64,000 bases of DNA, taken from Caenorhabditis remanei. Its lineage: Eukaryota; Nematoda; Chromadorea; Rhabditida; Rhabditidae. The translations under genes were made by a program, and so were the position numbers. Shown here in pieces: positions 30,925 through 42,500 of this stretch. The notes under the pieces are model-generated. The model saw only the letters and a program-made list of their open reading frames with translations, was not told where the DNA came from and made no database searches. The stretch is from positions 5,022,001 to 5,086,000 of the forward strand of contig NC_071329.1 of the NCBI RefSeq assembly GCF_010183535.1, read 5' to 3'. Numbering within the stretch: position 1 is the stretch's first letter; every line of letters starts with the position of its first letter.

Positions 30925-33900
30925 ATGTCTTCAACTAACTTATTTCCCCTATTATTCATCTCTACAGTATTATGGTGAGTTACCGTAATCCGAGGGGTAC
31001 TGTAGTTCTGGTAGGGTACAGTACACCCCTCTATCTACAGTAACCCGAAAACTGCTACCTTTAGCGTCTTCAGGGTTACTGTAGACGGCTAGGGGTACTG
31101 TAGCTCTGGAAACAGTACCCCCTCACCGCTACAGTAACCCAATTCCAGCACGTACGGTTCTTCGCTTCAACGAGGTCTCATCACATCGGGTCCATGCACA
31201 TTTCCACTGCCGACTTCCGCCAATTTTAGTGTTTTCTGTCAGATACCGTATCACAAAGTAGGTCAAATTTTATGAATTTCATATGACTGGAAAGCTGAAG
31301 ACGTGAGGATTCTGAATCTGTATTTAAAATTTTTCTAGGGTTGAAATTACGCGAGTTATAGTTGTTTGAAGTTGGAGAACTTTTCCGCGTGAAATAGCCA
31401 ACCCTGCTTGAAAGCTTGTAACTCGGTTTGTTTTAACGCTAGAAAAATTTTGAAAACCGATTCAGAATCCTCGCGACGTCAGCTTTCCGGTCATATGTTT
31501 TATTTTCAAAAATTATGCACCTACCACTATTTCCAGACCCCATACGTCTGCGACCCGGGCGGTATCCTCTCCAGGACCGAAGTGGAAATGCTTCAAGCAA
31601 CCGCCACCAAGTTAAATATGACTTCATGTTTCTGTAATAAATTTGGAAATTGCCAACCTGGTATTCGGATTGCCGTCGTTTTATTACCATTTGTTAGTTG
31701 GAATAGTATTCGAGAATGCGATCCGACTTACACGTCTTCTTCGATCTCCACGTCAACTATTCTATATGCACAATTGTTGTCGGTGAGGTGGCAAGGTAAG
31801 AGGGTTTTGCGAATTTTGAATTTTGAAAAGTAGTATGACTAGAAAGCTGACGTCGTGAGGATTCTGAATCTGCTTTCAGATTTTAGCTATTGTAAGAATG
31901 AAGAGAGTTACAAGACTTTTTGTGAGAATGACTTTTTGAATGCGAAGGTCGGGAGCGGTTTTCTAAATCAGTTTTGGGACATTAACCTCACAATTTTTAT
32001 ATATCTGAAAAGCTGAAAACGTGAGGATTCTGAATCTGTTCTCAAAAATTTTCTATCATCAAAACAAACCGAGTTACAAGCTATCAAGCTGGCTAGGCTG
32101 TTTCACGCTGAAAAGTTCTCCAACTTAATACAACTCTAACTCGCGTAATTTCAACTCTAGAAAAATTCCAAAAACATATTCGAAATCCTCACTTCTTCAG
32201 CTTTTCAGTCATATATAATTTGACCTACCTTGTGATTCGGCATCTGACAGAAAACACGAAATCTGGCAGAAGTCGGAGTTACAGGCATGCTAATTTTGGC
32301 ACTGTTTTTTCAACCGGGCTGAAAAGATCACTATTTTCAAATTGGTGTAACTAAATCAATTTTGACCCAAAAAACTTATGAAAACAGATTTTAAATGCTC
32401 ATAACTTCAGCTTTTTAACCTTGCAAGAGAGTTACGAGACACTTATAATGCGGAACAAATACTGGAGACCACAAGTCCTTGGCTAGTATTTTTACTCTTT
32501 TAAGAATATTTTTATTACACAAGTTGTATACCAATAAATAGCAGAAAATACGAGGATTCCAAATATGTTTTTAGATTTTATCTATAACAAAAACTAAGCG
32601 AGTTACGACGCTTTTAGCTCCTCCCTATCCTCCCCCAGCTGTAAAAATTGTCAATGATAAAGGCGTTCAAATTTCCGATTCCGAATTTCCGACCCTGAAT
32701 TCCAACTTAACAATTTTAACATATCTGAAAAGCCAAGGTTATGAGGATTCTGAATCAATTTTTGGAATTTTTCTAGAGTTGAAATTACGCGAGTGAGCGT
32801 TGTTTGAAGATGGGTAACTTTTCAGCGTGAAACAGCCCAGACAGCTTGATAGCTTGTAACTCGGTTTTTTTTGATGATAGAAAACTTTTGAAAACAGATT
32901 CAGAATGCTCACGTTTTCAGTTTTTCAGATATATAAAAATTGTGAGGTTAATGTCATAAAGCTGGTTTAGAAAACCGCCCGTCACCGCCGACCTTCGCAT
33001 TCAAAAAGTCATTCTCACAAAACGTCTTGTAACTCTCTTCATTCTTACAATAGCTAAAATCTGAAAGCAGATTCAGAATCCTCACGACGTCAGCTTTCTA
33101 TTCATATAACACATACCACTAAAAAGCCAATGTTATAAGGGTTCTGAATCTGTTTTCAAAGTGTTTCTATCGTCAAAACCAACCGAGTTGCGACACTTTA
33201 AAATAGCTGTATTTCTGTTCAATTTCATTTTTTTTTGAAATTTTAAAATATATTCTGAAACCTCTTATTTTAAGCTTTCGAACCATATCAGTTTCATTTT
33301 CACATCCTCAAAGTTACATCCTCCCGAACACTATTTTCAGAGTACTGCGACGCCGATGTCATATTCGTCTATATCCAAAGTTGGCAGACCGAGAGACTTC
33401 GTACTCCTCTATTGATTCCATTATTTGGGTAACCAGCAAACGCGCTCTATTGACAATTCTCAATTCCTTATATATTCCAGTGACCAATGGCCTCATCTCC
33501 GTCGATTTTCCATTCCAATCGTCACAACCGCTCGAGAGACCACTCTCATTTCTCTAGAAAACGCAATGTCCCACGCCAGTCGTCTTATCCACGTGGACTT
33601 ATCACCAGTGAGTTTTCTAGGCCACGCTTTGGGTTCCTAGGCCATCGTTTTAGTTTCAGGCGCACGCTGCGATCCCTCGTTGGGCGCTGGCATTCGGTGG
33701 GATAATGTTGTCTATTGTGGCGGCGGCGATGTACGTGGCAAATTGTATCAGCCAAAAAATGGGACAACGGCGACAAAAATCGTTGGTACCGAAACGTGGA
33801 AACGAGAAGTTCCGTGCCGGTTTTGGAGGCGGAGTCATGATGAACAACTCGGGAAGTCAGAAGAAGAAATCGGTGATGATGTTCAGAACGTTCTCGAAAA

Positions 33901-33932
33901 GTAATCATAATAACAATAATAATCGATTATAG
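30925..33932 (+). CDS. MOLO1-family membrane protein (modulator of levamisole receptor-like)
   Basis: Well supported exons are 31537-31795, 33341-33428, 33481-33607 and 33660-33932, with good phases and a TAG stop. The ectodomain begins YVCDPGGILSRTEVEMLQAT, contains CFCNKFGNC and the hydrophobic strand IRIAVVLLPF, and continues through VIFVYIQSWQTERLR. One transmembrane helix (about ALAFGGIMLSIVAAAMYVAN) precedes a basic, Asn-rich cytosolic tail. This layout and the opening CDP(D/G)G match the MOLO1 family, whose founder is an auxiliary subunit of the muscle levamisole acetylcholine receptor. The signal peptide exon is uncertain: an ATG at 30925 opens a hydrophobic stretch (MSSTNLFPLLFIST), but the strong donor at 30975 gives the wrong phase and only a weak GTATTA donor at 30967 fits. 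The 1.5-kb second intron holds a large palindrome. Confidence 0.75.
30985..31500. repeat. TACTGTAG block and GATTCTGAATCTG hairpin, inverted copy of 20465-20905
   Basis: It contains AACCCAATTCCAGCACGTAC, AGTGTTTTCTGTCAGATACC and GATACCGTATCACAAAGTAG, the complements of the words at about 20690-20800. The hairpin CTGGAAAGCTGAAGACGTGA ... GACGTCAGCTTTCCGGTCAT spans 31277-31498. It lies in the first intron of the MOLO1-like gene. Confidence 0.6.
31831..33107. repeat. Large palindrome in the MOLO1-like gene intron
   Basis: Arms of about 300-400 bp (about 31831-32130 and 32700-33107) are inverted copies. The shared words are AAAGCTGACGTCGTGAGGAT at the left and ATCCTCACGACGTCAGCTTT at the right. 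Each arm holds several GATTCTGAATCTG units. The centre (about 32170-32690) holds a CTACCTTGTGATTCGGCATC copy of the family seen at 20690 and 31250. Confidence 0.65.
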
Positions 33933-33951
33933 TTTTGACTCGGGTTCTAAG

Positions 33952-33957
33952 AATAAA
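33952..33957 (+). terminator. Polyadenylation signal of the MOLO1-like gene
   Basis: AATAAA lies 19 bases after the TAG stop (33930-33932). The 3' UTR would be very short and would end just before hairpin copy D at 34013. Confidence 0.65.
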
Positions 33958-34012
33958 TTATTTTTCTTCTGAATTTGTTTTCATATTCATATTCAGCTCG
34001 TTGAGAGCGTTC

Positions 34013-34152
34013 AGAAAAGTATAATCATGACCAGGTTTGAAGTGATTTGGGTCCCGACGCGAAATTTTAAAAATTTCGGATTACTGTAGTTTTCGCGGTG
34101 AGACCCAACTAGCTTCAAACCTAGTCATGATTATACTTTTCTGAAAGCTCTC
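34013..34152. repeat. GAGAGC hairpin element, copy D
   Basis: Left end GAGAGCGTTCAGAAAAGTAT, right end ATACTTTTCTGAAAGCTCTC, with AGACCCAACTAGCTTCAAAC in the right arm. Same family as copies A-C, which are 11-12 kb away. Confidence 0.7.
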
Positions 34153-34658
34153 AAGGTGCTGGAAACGTTTTAGTTGTAATTTAGAAATGAAAATGGAAAA
34201 AAGTTTAAATTTGAGTTTAGAATTTAAAGCAACATGGACTGAACTCTTTATCGCATGTCGATGACTACGCAGCCGGTTACTGTAGATGTTGGCACCGTGC
34301 CAATTTTCGAAGAGCTTTCCATGAACTCCTCTCGGACAAAATTTCTGTTCAATTCTTCGTTTTCTCACTTTTTTCCAACACATTTCGTAGTTTTCTCCTA
34401 TTTTTTTTGGATACAAATGTTAGAAATATGAAGAAAGGCAGCGCGGAAAAACTCTTCCACCAAAAGTTTATTTTTAAAGCATCAAATCCGTAAGTATCGA
34501 AAATCACTTTTTTTCGAACTTCGACAATAATGAAACCCCGGAAAATGAAGTTCCTTGTGTGTCGATTTGTTTCCCGTTGTTTATCAGAAGATGACAATAA
34601 TTCGTGTCTTTTTTCATATTATTCATTAATTCGTGAGAGAAATTGAACCGTATAAAAC
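34153..34658. other. Intergenic region upstream of the secreted protein gene
   Basis: AT-rich with no recognisable repeats or exons. It should contain the promoter of the downstream gene. Three minus-strand frames here (34081-34746) have no family features. Confidence 0.4.
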
Positions 34659-35294
34659 ATGAGGGCATCTCGAACTTCTTCACTGCATTGGGTGACAATG
34701 CATCTCTCTTTTTGTCTTCTTCTCTTCGCAAGTCTCTTCGGAGCAACAGTCCAAAGTGAGTCGAACTATTCAGTCAGTCAACCCAATTCTCAATTTCAGA
34801 GTGCTGTCAATATCCTCTTTATATTCCACCAAAGATGCCACTTGATTACCAACCGTTCACCATGCCCCATAAGGTTCAGTGGAATGGTTGTGATCAGCCA
34901 ATGATTATGGGATGCGCCATCAATGGAGGATATTCTAAATACTGGTTCAGAATATTAGGAAATTTCTCAAGTATACCCGATAACATCGAATCGTTTTTTC
35001 CTAAGATGGTATGTTTTGGCATGCGGTGAAGTGCATTAATAACAATAATTACAGCTCTTGAACCACGAAAAAAAGTTCGGTAGTCCTGATTACATAGACA
35101 TCAAATGCGATACACAAACTGGATTGTGGTATTGGGATAATCCTTATAATACATGGTTTAAAACCCGTCAATACAAAGAATTCTGCTGTAATTGGGCGCG
35201 GGAAGTACATGCTCCTGGATGGCCTACTAAATTCTCGATACCTCAATCGAGTCCGGATTTTCCTGAAAGCTCTTTGGTGTCACATTGGAATTAA
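34659..35294 (+). CDS. Small secreted cysteine-containing protein, nematode-type, function unknown
   Basis: Exons 34659-34755, 34800-35008 and 35055-35294 join cleanly and give 181 residues. Residues about 10-32 form a signal peptide core (LSFCLLLFASLFGATVQ). The mature part starts with a Cys-Cys pair (KCCQYPLYIPPKMPL), then WNGCDQPMIMGCAINGGY. Exon 3 adds IKCDTQTGLWYWDNPYNTWF and FCCNWAR. The even set of cysteines and the many Tyr, Trp and Pro residues suggest a disulfide-bonded extracellular domain. No family is recognised. Alternative downstream ATGs at 34677 or in the signal core are possible, but the 34659 start gives the best N-terminus. Confidence 0.8.
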
Positions 35295-35317
35295 TTCAGT
35301 GACACCTCTTCTCGACG

Positions 35318-35323
35318 AATAAA
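35318..35323 (+). terminator. Polyadenylation signal of the secreted protein gene
   Basis: AATAAA lies 24 bases after the TAA stop at 35292-35294. Confidence 0.7.
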
Positions 35324-35329
35324 TCATAT

Positions 35330-36145
35330 TCATTGCATTAAACTCTATTCATTTTGGCACATCAATATTCTGAACCATCTCTGCAGATACAGGTGTACAG
35401 ACCATCTTAAAGAAGGACTGAAGGCATATTTTGTTTCTTGTGCAGGGTCCGATACTTTAGAAAATTAAAACCATTTTCATTATTGGAGCATACAGTGCGC
35501 GTCATAAGTTTGTGCCACGCCACAGGACAAAGTTCCCGGTTGATAATATTCTGGTTTTTGAACTTTTGTGGCTTTCCCGTGAAAACTAGAGAAATTGAAA
35601 AGAGTTCATTAAAAAAACACACGGAATTAAAAGAAACAAAACATGTTTTTTCGGGAAAAGTCGCTTAACCCGAGCCGACCAGACCAGCGGTGGGACCCAA
35701 CTTGATTCGAAAGAGTGATAATTATACTCTTACGTACCGTCTCGATGAACTCTGTCTATAGGTGATACTCAACAGCCGATAAAATCGAAAATTTATGTTT
35801 CAGAACCCAAAAACCAATATTTTCTTACTATTTTTTCAGAGAACGCAACATTCGACATTGGCTTTGCTATGTATTCTTTCAAATGCATTACAAATTTGAA
35901 GACAGTGATGAAAAAAAGTGTATTAATTTTGAAAAATAGAATCTTTCAAATAATGACTATGTCTAAAAAACAGGTTTGCTGTCCAAATGTCAGTTCGCAA
36001 GTTTTGACTGCTGTTTAGTGAGATTGGCTCAGTTTCCAGTCCAGGCTCATCTAGATGTGATTTGGCCATTTTCAGATATTTAAACTCAGTTTTGAGCAAT
36101 TTCACTTTGTATTTTCTAAGTTTTTTTTTCGACAAACAATAGAAC
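35330..36145. other. Gene-free stretch
   Basis: Contains a fragment of the GAGAGC hairpin family near 35690 (GGGACCCAACTTGATTCGAA) and otherwise unremarkable AT-rich sequence. No exon is supported. Confidence 0.45.
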
Positions 36146-36504
36146 CAGACTTGCAAAATATCGGCCCTGCCCGGGCCGGGCCGGGCCGGGCCGGGCCGGG
36201 CCGGTAGAGAAAGTTGCCGGCCCGGCCCGGCCCGGTCGGCCCGGAGTCAAAAAATGAGCACAATTTTTTCACAAAATTTTTCGAAATTTTTTGAAATTTT
36301 CATCAAAAATAGTCAAAAATCCTATGTACACTCGAGTTTTATCGATATGTAAAAACATAGTCGAAAATTCGACTTTTTTGCGAAAAAATCAAAAAATTTT
36401 CAAAAAAATTCAAATTTTCAAATTTTTGTACTGTGACCCGGGCCGGTGAAAATTCTCAAATCGGCCCGGCCCGGCCCGGCCCGGCCCGGCCCGTTGCAAG
36501 TATG
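36146..36504. mobile_element. Short non-autonomous hAT-like element H4 (359 bp)
   Basis: The ends are CAGACTTGCAA at the left and TTGCAAGTATG at the right (10 of 11 positions inverted-match). The 8-bp target duplication AATAGAAC is perfect (36138-36145 and 36505-36512). Just inside each end is a run of GGGCC units (GGGCCGGGCCGG), so the element would fold into a very stable GC clamp with an AT-rich loop. Confidence 0.75.
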
Positions 36505-36894
36505 AATAGAACTGTTTCAATCTATTGATTTTTAACTGATGTTCTCGGTGTTCCGTCCCAAAGACATTTTTATTCCGTTAGTTACTACTTTTCCTCTCTC
36601 ATTTCTATCTTTATTCTAACTCCAAGCGAGAGTTAGTTGACATGTGAAGATGGGGTTACGACATGTGTTGTTTGTTCGCAATGGGAAATAATAATAATAA
36701 TAATACTAGGGGTCAGGGAAAAAAAGAGAGCAAACAACCATAACTTATACCGGAAACCAAAGATTTTAAAACATTTATCATCATTAAAGTCGAAACTTAA
36801 CAAATCGAACTTTGAAAGTAGATTTATATTCTCATCAAGCTCAATCTTACACTCCTTTTGTCAACCGTTGTTTTTATTTAATTTATTTATAAAC

Positions 36895-37683
36895 TCACAG
36901 TCTCCCAGACTCCGAGTAAGAACTGCAAGGAAATTTTTGATCTATCCTCATGAAACGAAAAATTTGAGAAATTAGCAGGTCTAAAACGTTATTACTTTAA
37001 TTTTTTGCGTAAAGCTCAAGGTCAGAAGTAAGAAAATTTCAGTTTTAGAATTATTCTGAGAGCATTATCCAACCATTCAATCCAAAAAATCCTGGTTTCA
37101 GATACTTTTTCAAGTCGAAAAGGCAATTTTTCATTTTGATTTTGGAAAAATGTACGGGATTTGTTCATTTCTCAACATTATCCAACGAATAATAGCTCAA
37201 ATCGTGCTCCGGAGATTTTTACACATTTCTGTAGGACGGTTTTTCAATTTGCTCATTAGTTTTCGAGAAAATAACAAAAAATTGAAAGAAATTCGGAATT
37301 TGATCGATTTCTCAAAAACTAATGAGCAAATTGAAAACCCGTCCTACAGAAATGTGTACAAATCTCCGAAGCACGTTTTGAGCTATTATTCGTTGGATAA
37401 TGTTGAGAAATGAACAAATCCCGTACATTTTTCCAAAATCAAAATGAAAAAATGCCTTTTCGACCTGAAATAATATCTGAAACCAGGGTTTTTTAGATTG
37501 AATGGGTGGATAATGCTCTCAGAATAATTCTAAAACTGAAATTTTCTTACTTCTGACCTTGAGCTTTACGCTAAAAATTAAAGTAATAACGTTTTAGACC
37601 TGCTAATTTCTCAAATTTTTCGTTTCATGAGGGTAGATCAAAAATTTCCTTGCAGTTCTTACTCGGAGTCTGGGAGACTGTGA
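36895..37683. repeat. Palindrome with arms of about 375 bp and a 37-bp loop
   Basis: The left arm (36895-37270, starting TCACAGTCTCCCAGACTCCG) and right arm (37308-37683, ending CGGAGTCTGGGAGACTGTGA) match almost throughout. Open frames at 36637-36975 and 37150-37413 lie in this palindrome and are not proposed as genes. Transcription of either strand would give a dsRNA-like hairpin. Confidence 0.75.
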
Positions 37684-37817
37684 AACTGGAAAAATAATCA
37701 AAAAGTATACAGAAGACCCGATTCAGTCCCTCACGAGGCGATAGACCTGATAAGAGGGAGAAATAAAAGAAAGCAAGATAGTATGTCAGAAAATATTAGG
37801 GGAAAAAATGGGGGATA

Positions 37818-38168
37818 GGGCTTCCATCCGGGGGGCAATTTACCCGCCATTACCCGCCCGGGGGGCAGGCCCCCCGCCACCCGCCCGCGGCCCCCCCTTG
37901 ACATTTACGCGTAAAATATTCAGAATTTTGAAAACGATAATTTCTACATTTCTTTAAACAATTTTGTGAAAAAAACAATAGTTTCATTTCCAATTTTTTC
38001 AGAAAAATATACGTAGAAATCTTCATAATGAATTTTCTGAATCGCAGAATGTTTTTCTTCTATGACCCCGGTCACGCATAAACGTGAACCGGGGGGAGGG
38101 GGGGCGGGGGGCGCCCCCCGGGCGAGTAGCGGGTCCCCGAATTTTACCCTGCCCGGATGGAAGCCCCA
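37818..38168. mobile_element. Short non-autonomous hAT-like element H5 (351 bp)
   Basis: The ends are TAGGGCTTCCATCCGGG at the left and CCCGGATGGAAGCCCCA at the right. A perfect 8-bp target duplication ATGGGGGA lies at 37810-37817 and 38169-38176. G/C-rich sub-terminal runs (GGGGGGC, CCCGCC) flank an AT-rich centre. It is nested in the TA-flanked composite element, so it inserted later. Confidence 0.75.
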
Positions 38169-38509
38169 ATGGGGGAACTGAAAAAGCAGTGAATTAATTA
38201 ATTAACAGAGGTTGTTTTAGTCTTAGCGTAAAATGCTTTTTTTATCAATAAAAATATATAAAAAATAGATATAGACACTCTTTTAAACACGTTCTCCTTT
38301 TCTTTTTTTAATTTTTTTGTTCCCTGACCCCTAGTATTATTATTAACTCCCATTGCGGTAGAATGAACAAACAACAGATGCCATAATCCGATGTTAACAT
38401 GTCAACTAATTTTCACATTGTCTGTCACTTGGCCATTGTCGGATTCATTTTTCTCCACCTAATAACATCTGCCCCCGTATCTCCTTGTGACATCTTCCCG
38501 GAGGCAGTA

Positions 38510-39190
38510 ATTCAGTCAGTTGTCCCTTTTACTCCCTCACCAAGCAGTCCTCTCTTTTTGGGCCCGCATTTTTCAAAACTTCTTTCATCCCAGCATGTCT
38601 TTTAATTTTTTCTCTCTTTTGTACCAGACACTCTCATCCCCTTTTTCAGCTTGATCAATAAATTCCTGAATTGAATTCCTATTTCATTGTTTCATTTCAT
38701 TCAAGTGTTTATGGCATGATTGCCTATCTTGAATCATTGATATTTCTCCTTTATTTTATTTTTCTTCTGATGTTTCTCATTTCCTGCAACATATTTCATC
38801 ATTCACGCTTAGCGGTCTACTAGAAGAAGAATCGATCATAAAAAGTTTGATTTCGATTTATTGATGAAGAATTTCAATTCGCCAACTCTTAGCCCCGAGT
38901 AGAATGTTGATATATTTTCCAGAGAACCGTTGATACAATTGTTGGTAGATATGTCAATTGAAGTGATGTCGGCAGGTGCGCACACAAAGGATTTTTTTAT
39001 CCTCTGCCGCTAACGCTCGCACCAATCTCTAATCTCCATGGGAAATCAAATTAATGACAGCAAATAGGACACGCCCTCTGACAATATGAGGTTAGGCATA
39101 CGAAATACAGTCAGTTGTTCCTTTCACTGCCACACTGAGCAGTCCTCTCATTTTGGGCTTTAAATTTTTCAAAGTCATTAGGTTCAAGGT
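38510..39190. repeat. Duplicated 70-bp segment (about 38510-38580 and 39108-39180)
   Basis: Both copies carry CAGTCAGTTGT(C/T)CCTTT, then AGCAGTCCTCTC, then TTTTGGGC and TTTTTCAAA. They are about 600 bp apart in the same orientation. The sequence between them has no exon. The open frame at 38399-38605 overlaps the end of the composite element and the first copy, and is not supported as a gene. Confidence 0.45.
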
Positions 39191-39522
39191 CTTTAGGGTT
39201 TTTTTCAAAGTCATTCAGGTCTCTATGGGAAATGCCCATAAGACGTCTCCAATTATATCTCCAAATAAATATGCTATATTTGACTCCGCCCACCCTTCCT
39301 TTGCGTCCCCATCTCATTTAGTTTGGTCAGTGGTACCTTATCTCTCCGTTCATGATGATGAGTATTGTCTTTTTTTTTATTTCACTTTCACGAGCGTTGT
39401 AGAGACATCAGCATAACCGTCGTCATTCTCGTAATTTTATATATGAATTTTCATAGAATTGTTTTATTGAAATTCAAAAAGATCAAATGGAATCAATTCG
39501 TCGAGCACATTCTACACACAGA

Positions 39523-42500
39523 AGTGAGTTTCTCCTCTGTAGATATCATAAAAATTTTCATTAAAAGATAAGAAATAAACATATAGGCCAACTGACACGT
39601 CATTTAGTCTTCTCCCCTCCAGATATCATTAGATTTCTTATCAAAAAGATAAGGAATAAACATATAGGCCAATTAACACGTCTGTCGTGGAGAATTTAGT
39701 CTTCTCCCCTGCAGATATCTTTAGATTTCTTATTAAAAAGATAAGAAATAAACATATAGGCCAATTAACACGTCTGTCGTGGAGAATTTAGTCTTCTCCC
39801 CTGCAGATATCTTTAGATTTCTTATTAAAAAGATAAGAAATAAACATATAGGCCAATTAACACGTCTGTCGTGGAGAATTTAGTCTTCTCCCCTGCAGAT
39901 ATCTTTAGATTTCTTATTAAAAAGATAAGAAATAAACATATAGGCCAATTAACACGTCTGTCGTGGAGAATTTAGTCTTCTCCCCTGCAGATATCTTTAG
40001 ATTTCTTATTAAAAAGATAAGAAATAAACATATAGGCCAAATAACACGTCTGTCGTGGAGAATTTAGTCTTCTCCCCTGCAGATATCTTTAGATTTCTTA
40101 TTAAAAAGATAAGAAATAAACATATAGGCCAATTAACACGTCTGTCGTGGAGAATTTAGTCTTCTCCCCTGCAGATATCTTTAGATTTCTTATTAAAAAG
40201 ATAAGAAATAAACATATAGGCCAATTAACACGTCTGTCGTGGAGAATTTAGTCTTCTCCCCTGCAGATATCTTTAGATTTCTTATTAAAAAGATAAGGAA
40301 TAAACATATAGGCCAATTAACACGTCTGTCGTGGAGAATTTAGTCTTCTCCCCTGCAGATATCTTTAGATTTCTTATTAAAAAGATAAGGAATAAACATA
40401 TAGGCCAATTAACACGTCTGTCGTGGAGAATTTAGTCTTCTCCCCTGCAGATATCTTTAGATTTCTTATTAAAAAGATAAGAAATAAACATATAGGCCAA
40501 ATAACACGTCTGTCGTGGAGAATTTAGTCTTCTCCCCTGCAGATATCTTTAGATTTCTTATTAAAAAGATAAGAAATAAACATATAGGCCAATTAACACG
40601 TCTGTCGTGGAGAATTTAGTCTTCTCCCCTGCAGATATCTTTAGATTTCTTATTAAAAAGATAAGAAATAAACATATAGGCCAATTAACACGTCTGTCGT
40701 GGAGAATTTAGTCTTCTCCCCTGCAGATATCTTTAGATTTCTTATTAAAAAGATAAGAAATAAACATATAGGCCAATTAACACGTCTGTCGTGGAGAATT
40801 TAGTCTTCTCCCCTGCAGATATCATTAGATTTCTTATTAAAAAGATAAGAAATAAACATATAGGCCAATTAACACGTCTGTCGTGGAGAATTTAGTCTTC
40901 TCCCCTCCAGATATCATTAGATTTCTTATCAAAAAGATAAGGAATAAACATATAGGCCAATTAACACGTCTGTCGTGGAGAATTTAGTCTTCTCCCCTGC
41001 AGATATCTTTAGATTTCTTATTAAAAAGATAAGAAATAAACATATAGGCCAATTAACACGTCTGTCGTGGAGAATTTAGTCTTCTCCCCTGCAGATATCA
41101 TTAGATTTCTTATTAAAAAGATAAGGAATAAACATATAGGCCAATTAACACGTCTGTCGTGGAGAATTTAGTCTTCTCCCCTGCAGATATCTTTAGATTT
41201 CTTATCAAAAAGATAAGAAATAAACATATAGGCCAAATAACACGTCTGTCGTGGAGAATTTAGTCTTCTCCCCTGCAGATATCATTAGATTTCTTATTAA
41301 AAAGATAAGGAATAAACATATAGGCCAATTAACACGTCTGTCGTGGAGAATTTAGTCTTCTCCCCTGCAGATATCTTTAGATTTCTTATTAAAAAGATAA
41401 GAAATAAACATATAGGCCAACTGACACGTCTGTCGTGGAGAATTTAGTCTTCTCCCCTGCAGATATCTTTAGATTTCTTATTAAAAAGATAAGAAATAAA
41501 CATATAGGCCAATTAACACGTCTGTCGTGGAGAATTTAGTCTTCTCCCCTGCAGATATCTTTAGATTTCTTATTGAAAAGATAAGAAATAAACATATAGG
41601 CCAATTAACACGTCTGTCGTGGAGAATTTAGTCTTCTCCCCTGCAGATATCTTTAGATTTCTTATTAAAAAGATAAGAAATAAACATATAGGCCAATTAA
41701 CACGTCTGTCGTGGAGAATTTAGTCTTCTCCCCTGCAGATATCTTTAGATTTCTTATTGAAAAGATAAGAAATAAACATATAGGCCAACTGACACGTCTG
41801 TCGTGGAGAATTTAGTCTTCTCCCCTGCAGATATCTTTAGATTTCTTATTAAAAAGATAAGAAATAAACATATAGGCCAACTGACACGTCTGTCGTGGAG
41901 AATTTAGTCTTCTCCCCTGCAGATATCTTTAGATTTCTTATTAAAAAGATAAGAAATAAACATATAGGCCAACTGACACGTCTGTCGTGGAGAATTTAGT
42001 CTTCTCCCCAGCAGATATCTTTAGATTTCTTATTAAAAAGATAAGAAATAAACATATAGGCCAACTGACACGTCTGTCGTGGAGAATTTAGTCTTCTCCC
42101 CTGCAGATATCTTTAGATTTCTTGTTAAAAAGATAAGAAATAAACATATAGGCCAATTAACACGTCTGTCGTGGAGAATTTAGTCTTCTCCCCTGCAGAT
42201 ATCTTTAGATTTCTTATTAAAAAGATAAGAAATAAACATATAGGCCAACTGACACGTCTGTCGTGGAGAATTTAGTCTTCTCCCCTGCAGATATCTTTAG
42301 ATTTCTTATTAAAAAGATAAGAAATAAACATATAGGCCAACTGACACGTCTGTCGTGGAGAATTTAGTCTTCTCCCCTGCAGATATCTTTAGATTTCTTA
42401 TTAAAAAGATAAGAAATAAACATATAGGCCAATTAACACGTCTGTCGTGGAGAATTTAGTCTTCTCCCCTGCAGATATCTTTAGATTTCTTATTAAAAAG

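Larger units (their letters stand above)
36636..38406. mobile_element. Composite foldback element with TA target duplication and nested insertions
   Basis: The ends GTTGACATGT and ACATGTCAAC are flanked by TA on both sides (36634-36635 and 38407-38408), as for Tc1/mariner-type non-autonomous elements. The terminal arms also share the trinucleotide run AATAATAATAAT and CTAGGGGTCAGGGA (complement at about 38320-38338). Inside are a long palindrome (36895-37683) and the hAT-like element H5 (37818-38168). No transposase is present. Confidence 0.65.

Noticed and set aside
36637..37413. Two plus-strand frames of 112 and 87 residues
   Set aside because: They lie inside the palindrome 36895-37683 and mirror each other; no protein features.
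38399..38605. 68-residue frame with a signal-peptide-like start
   Set aside because: The ATG is in the terminal repeat of the composite element, and the body overlaps a duplicated non-coding segment; no gene context.
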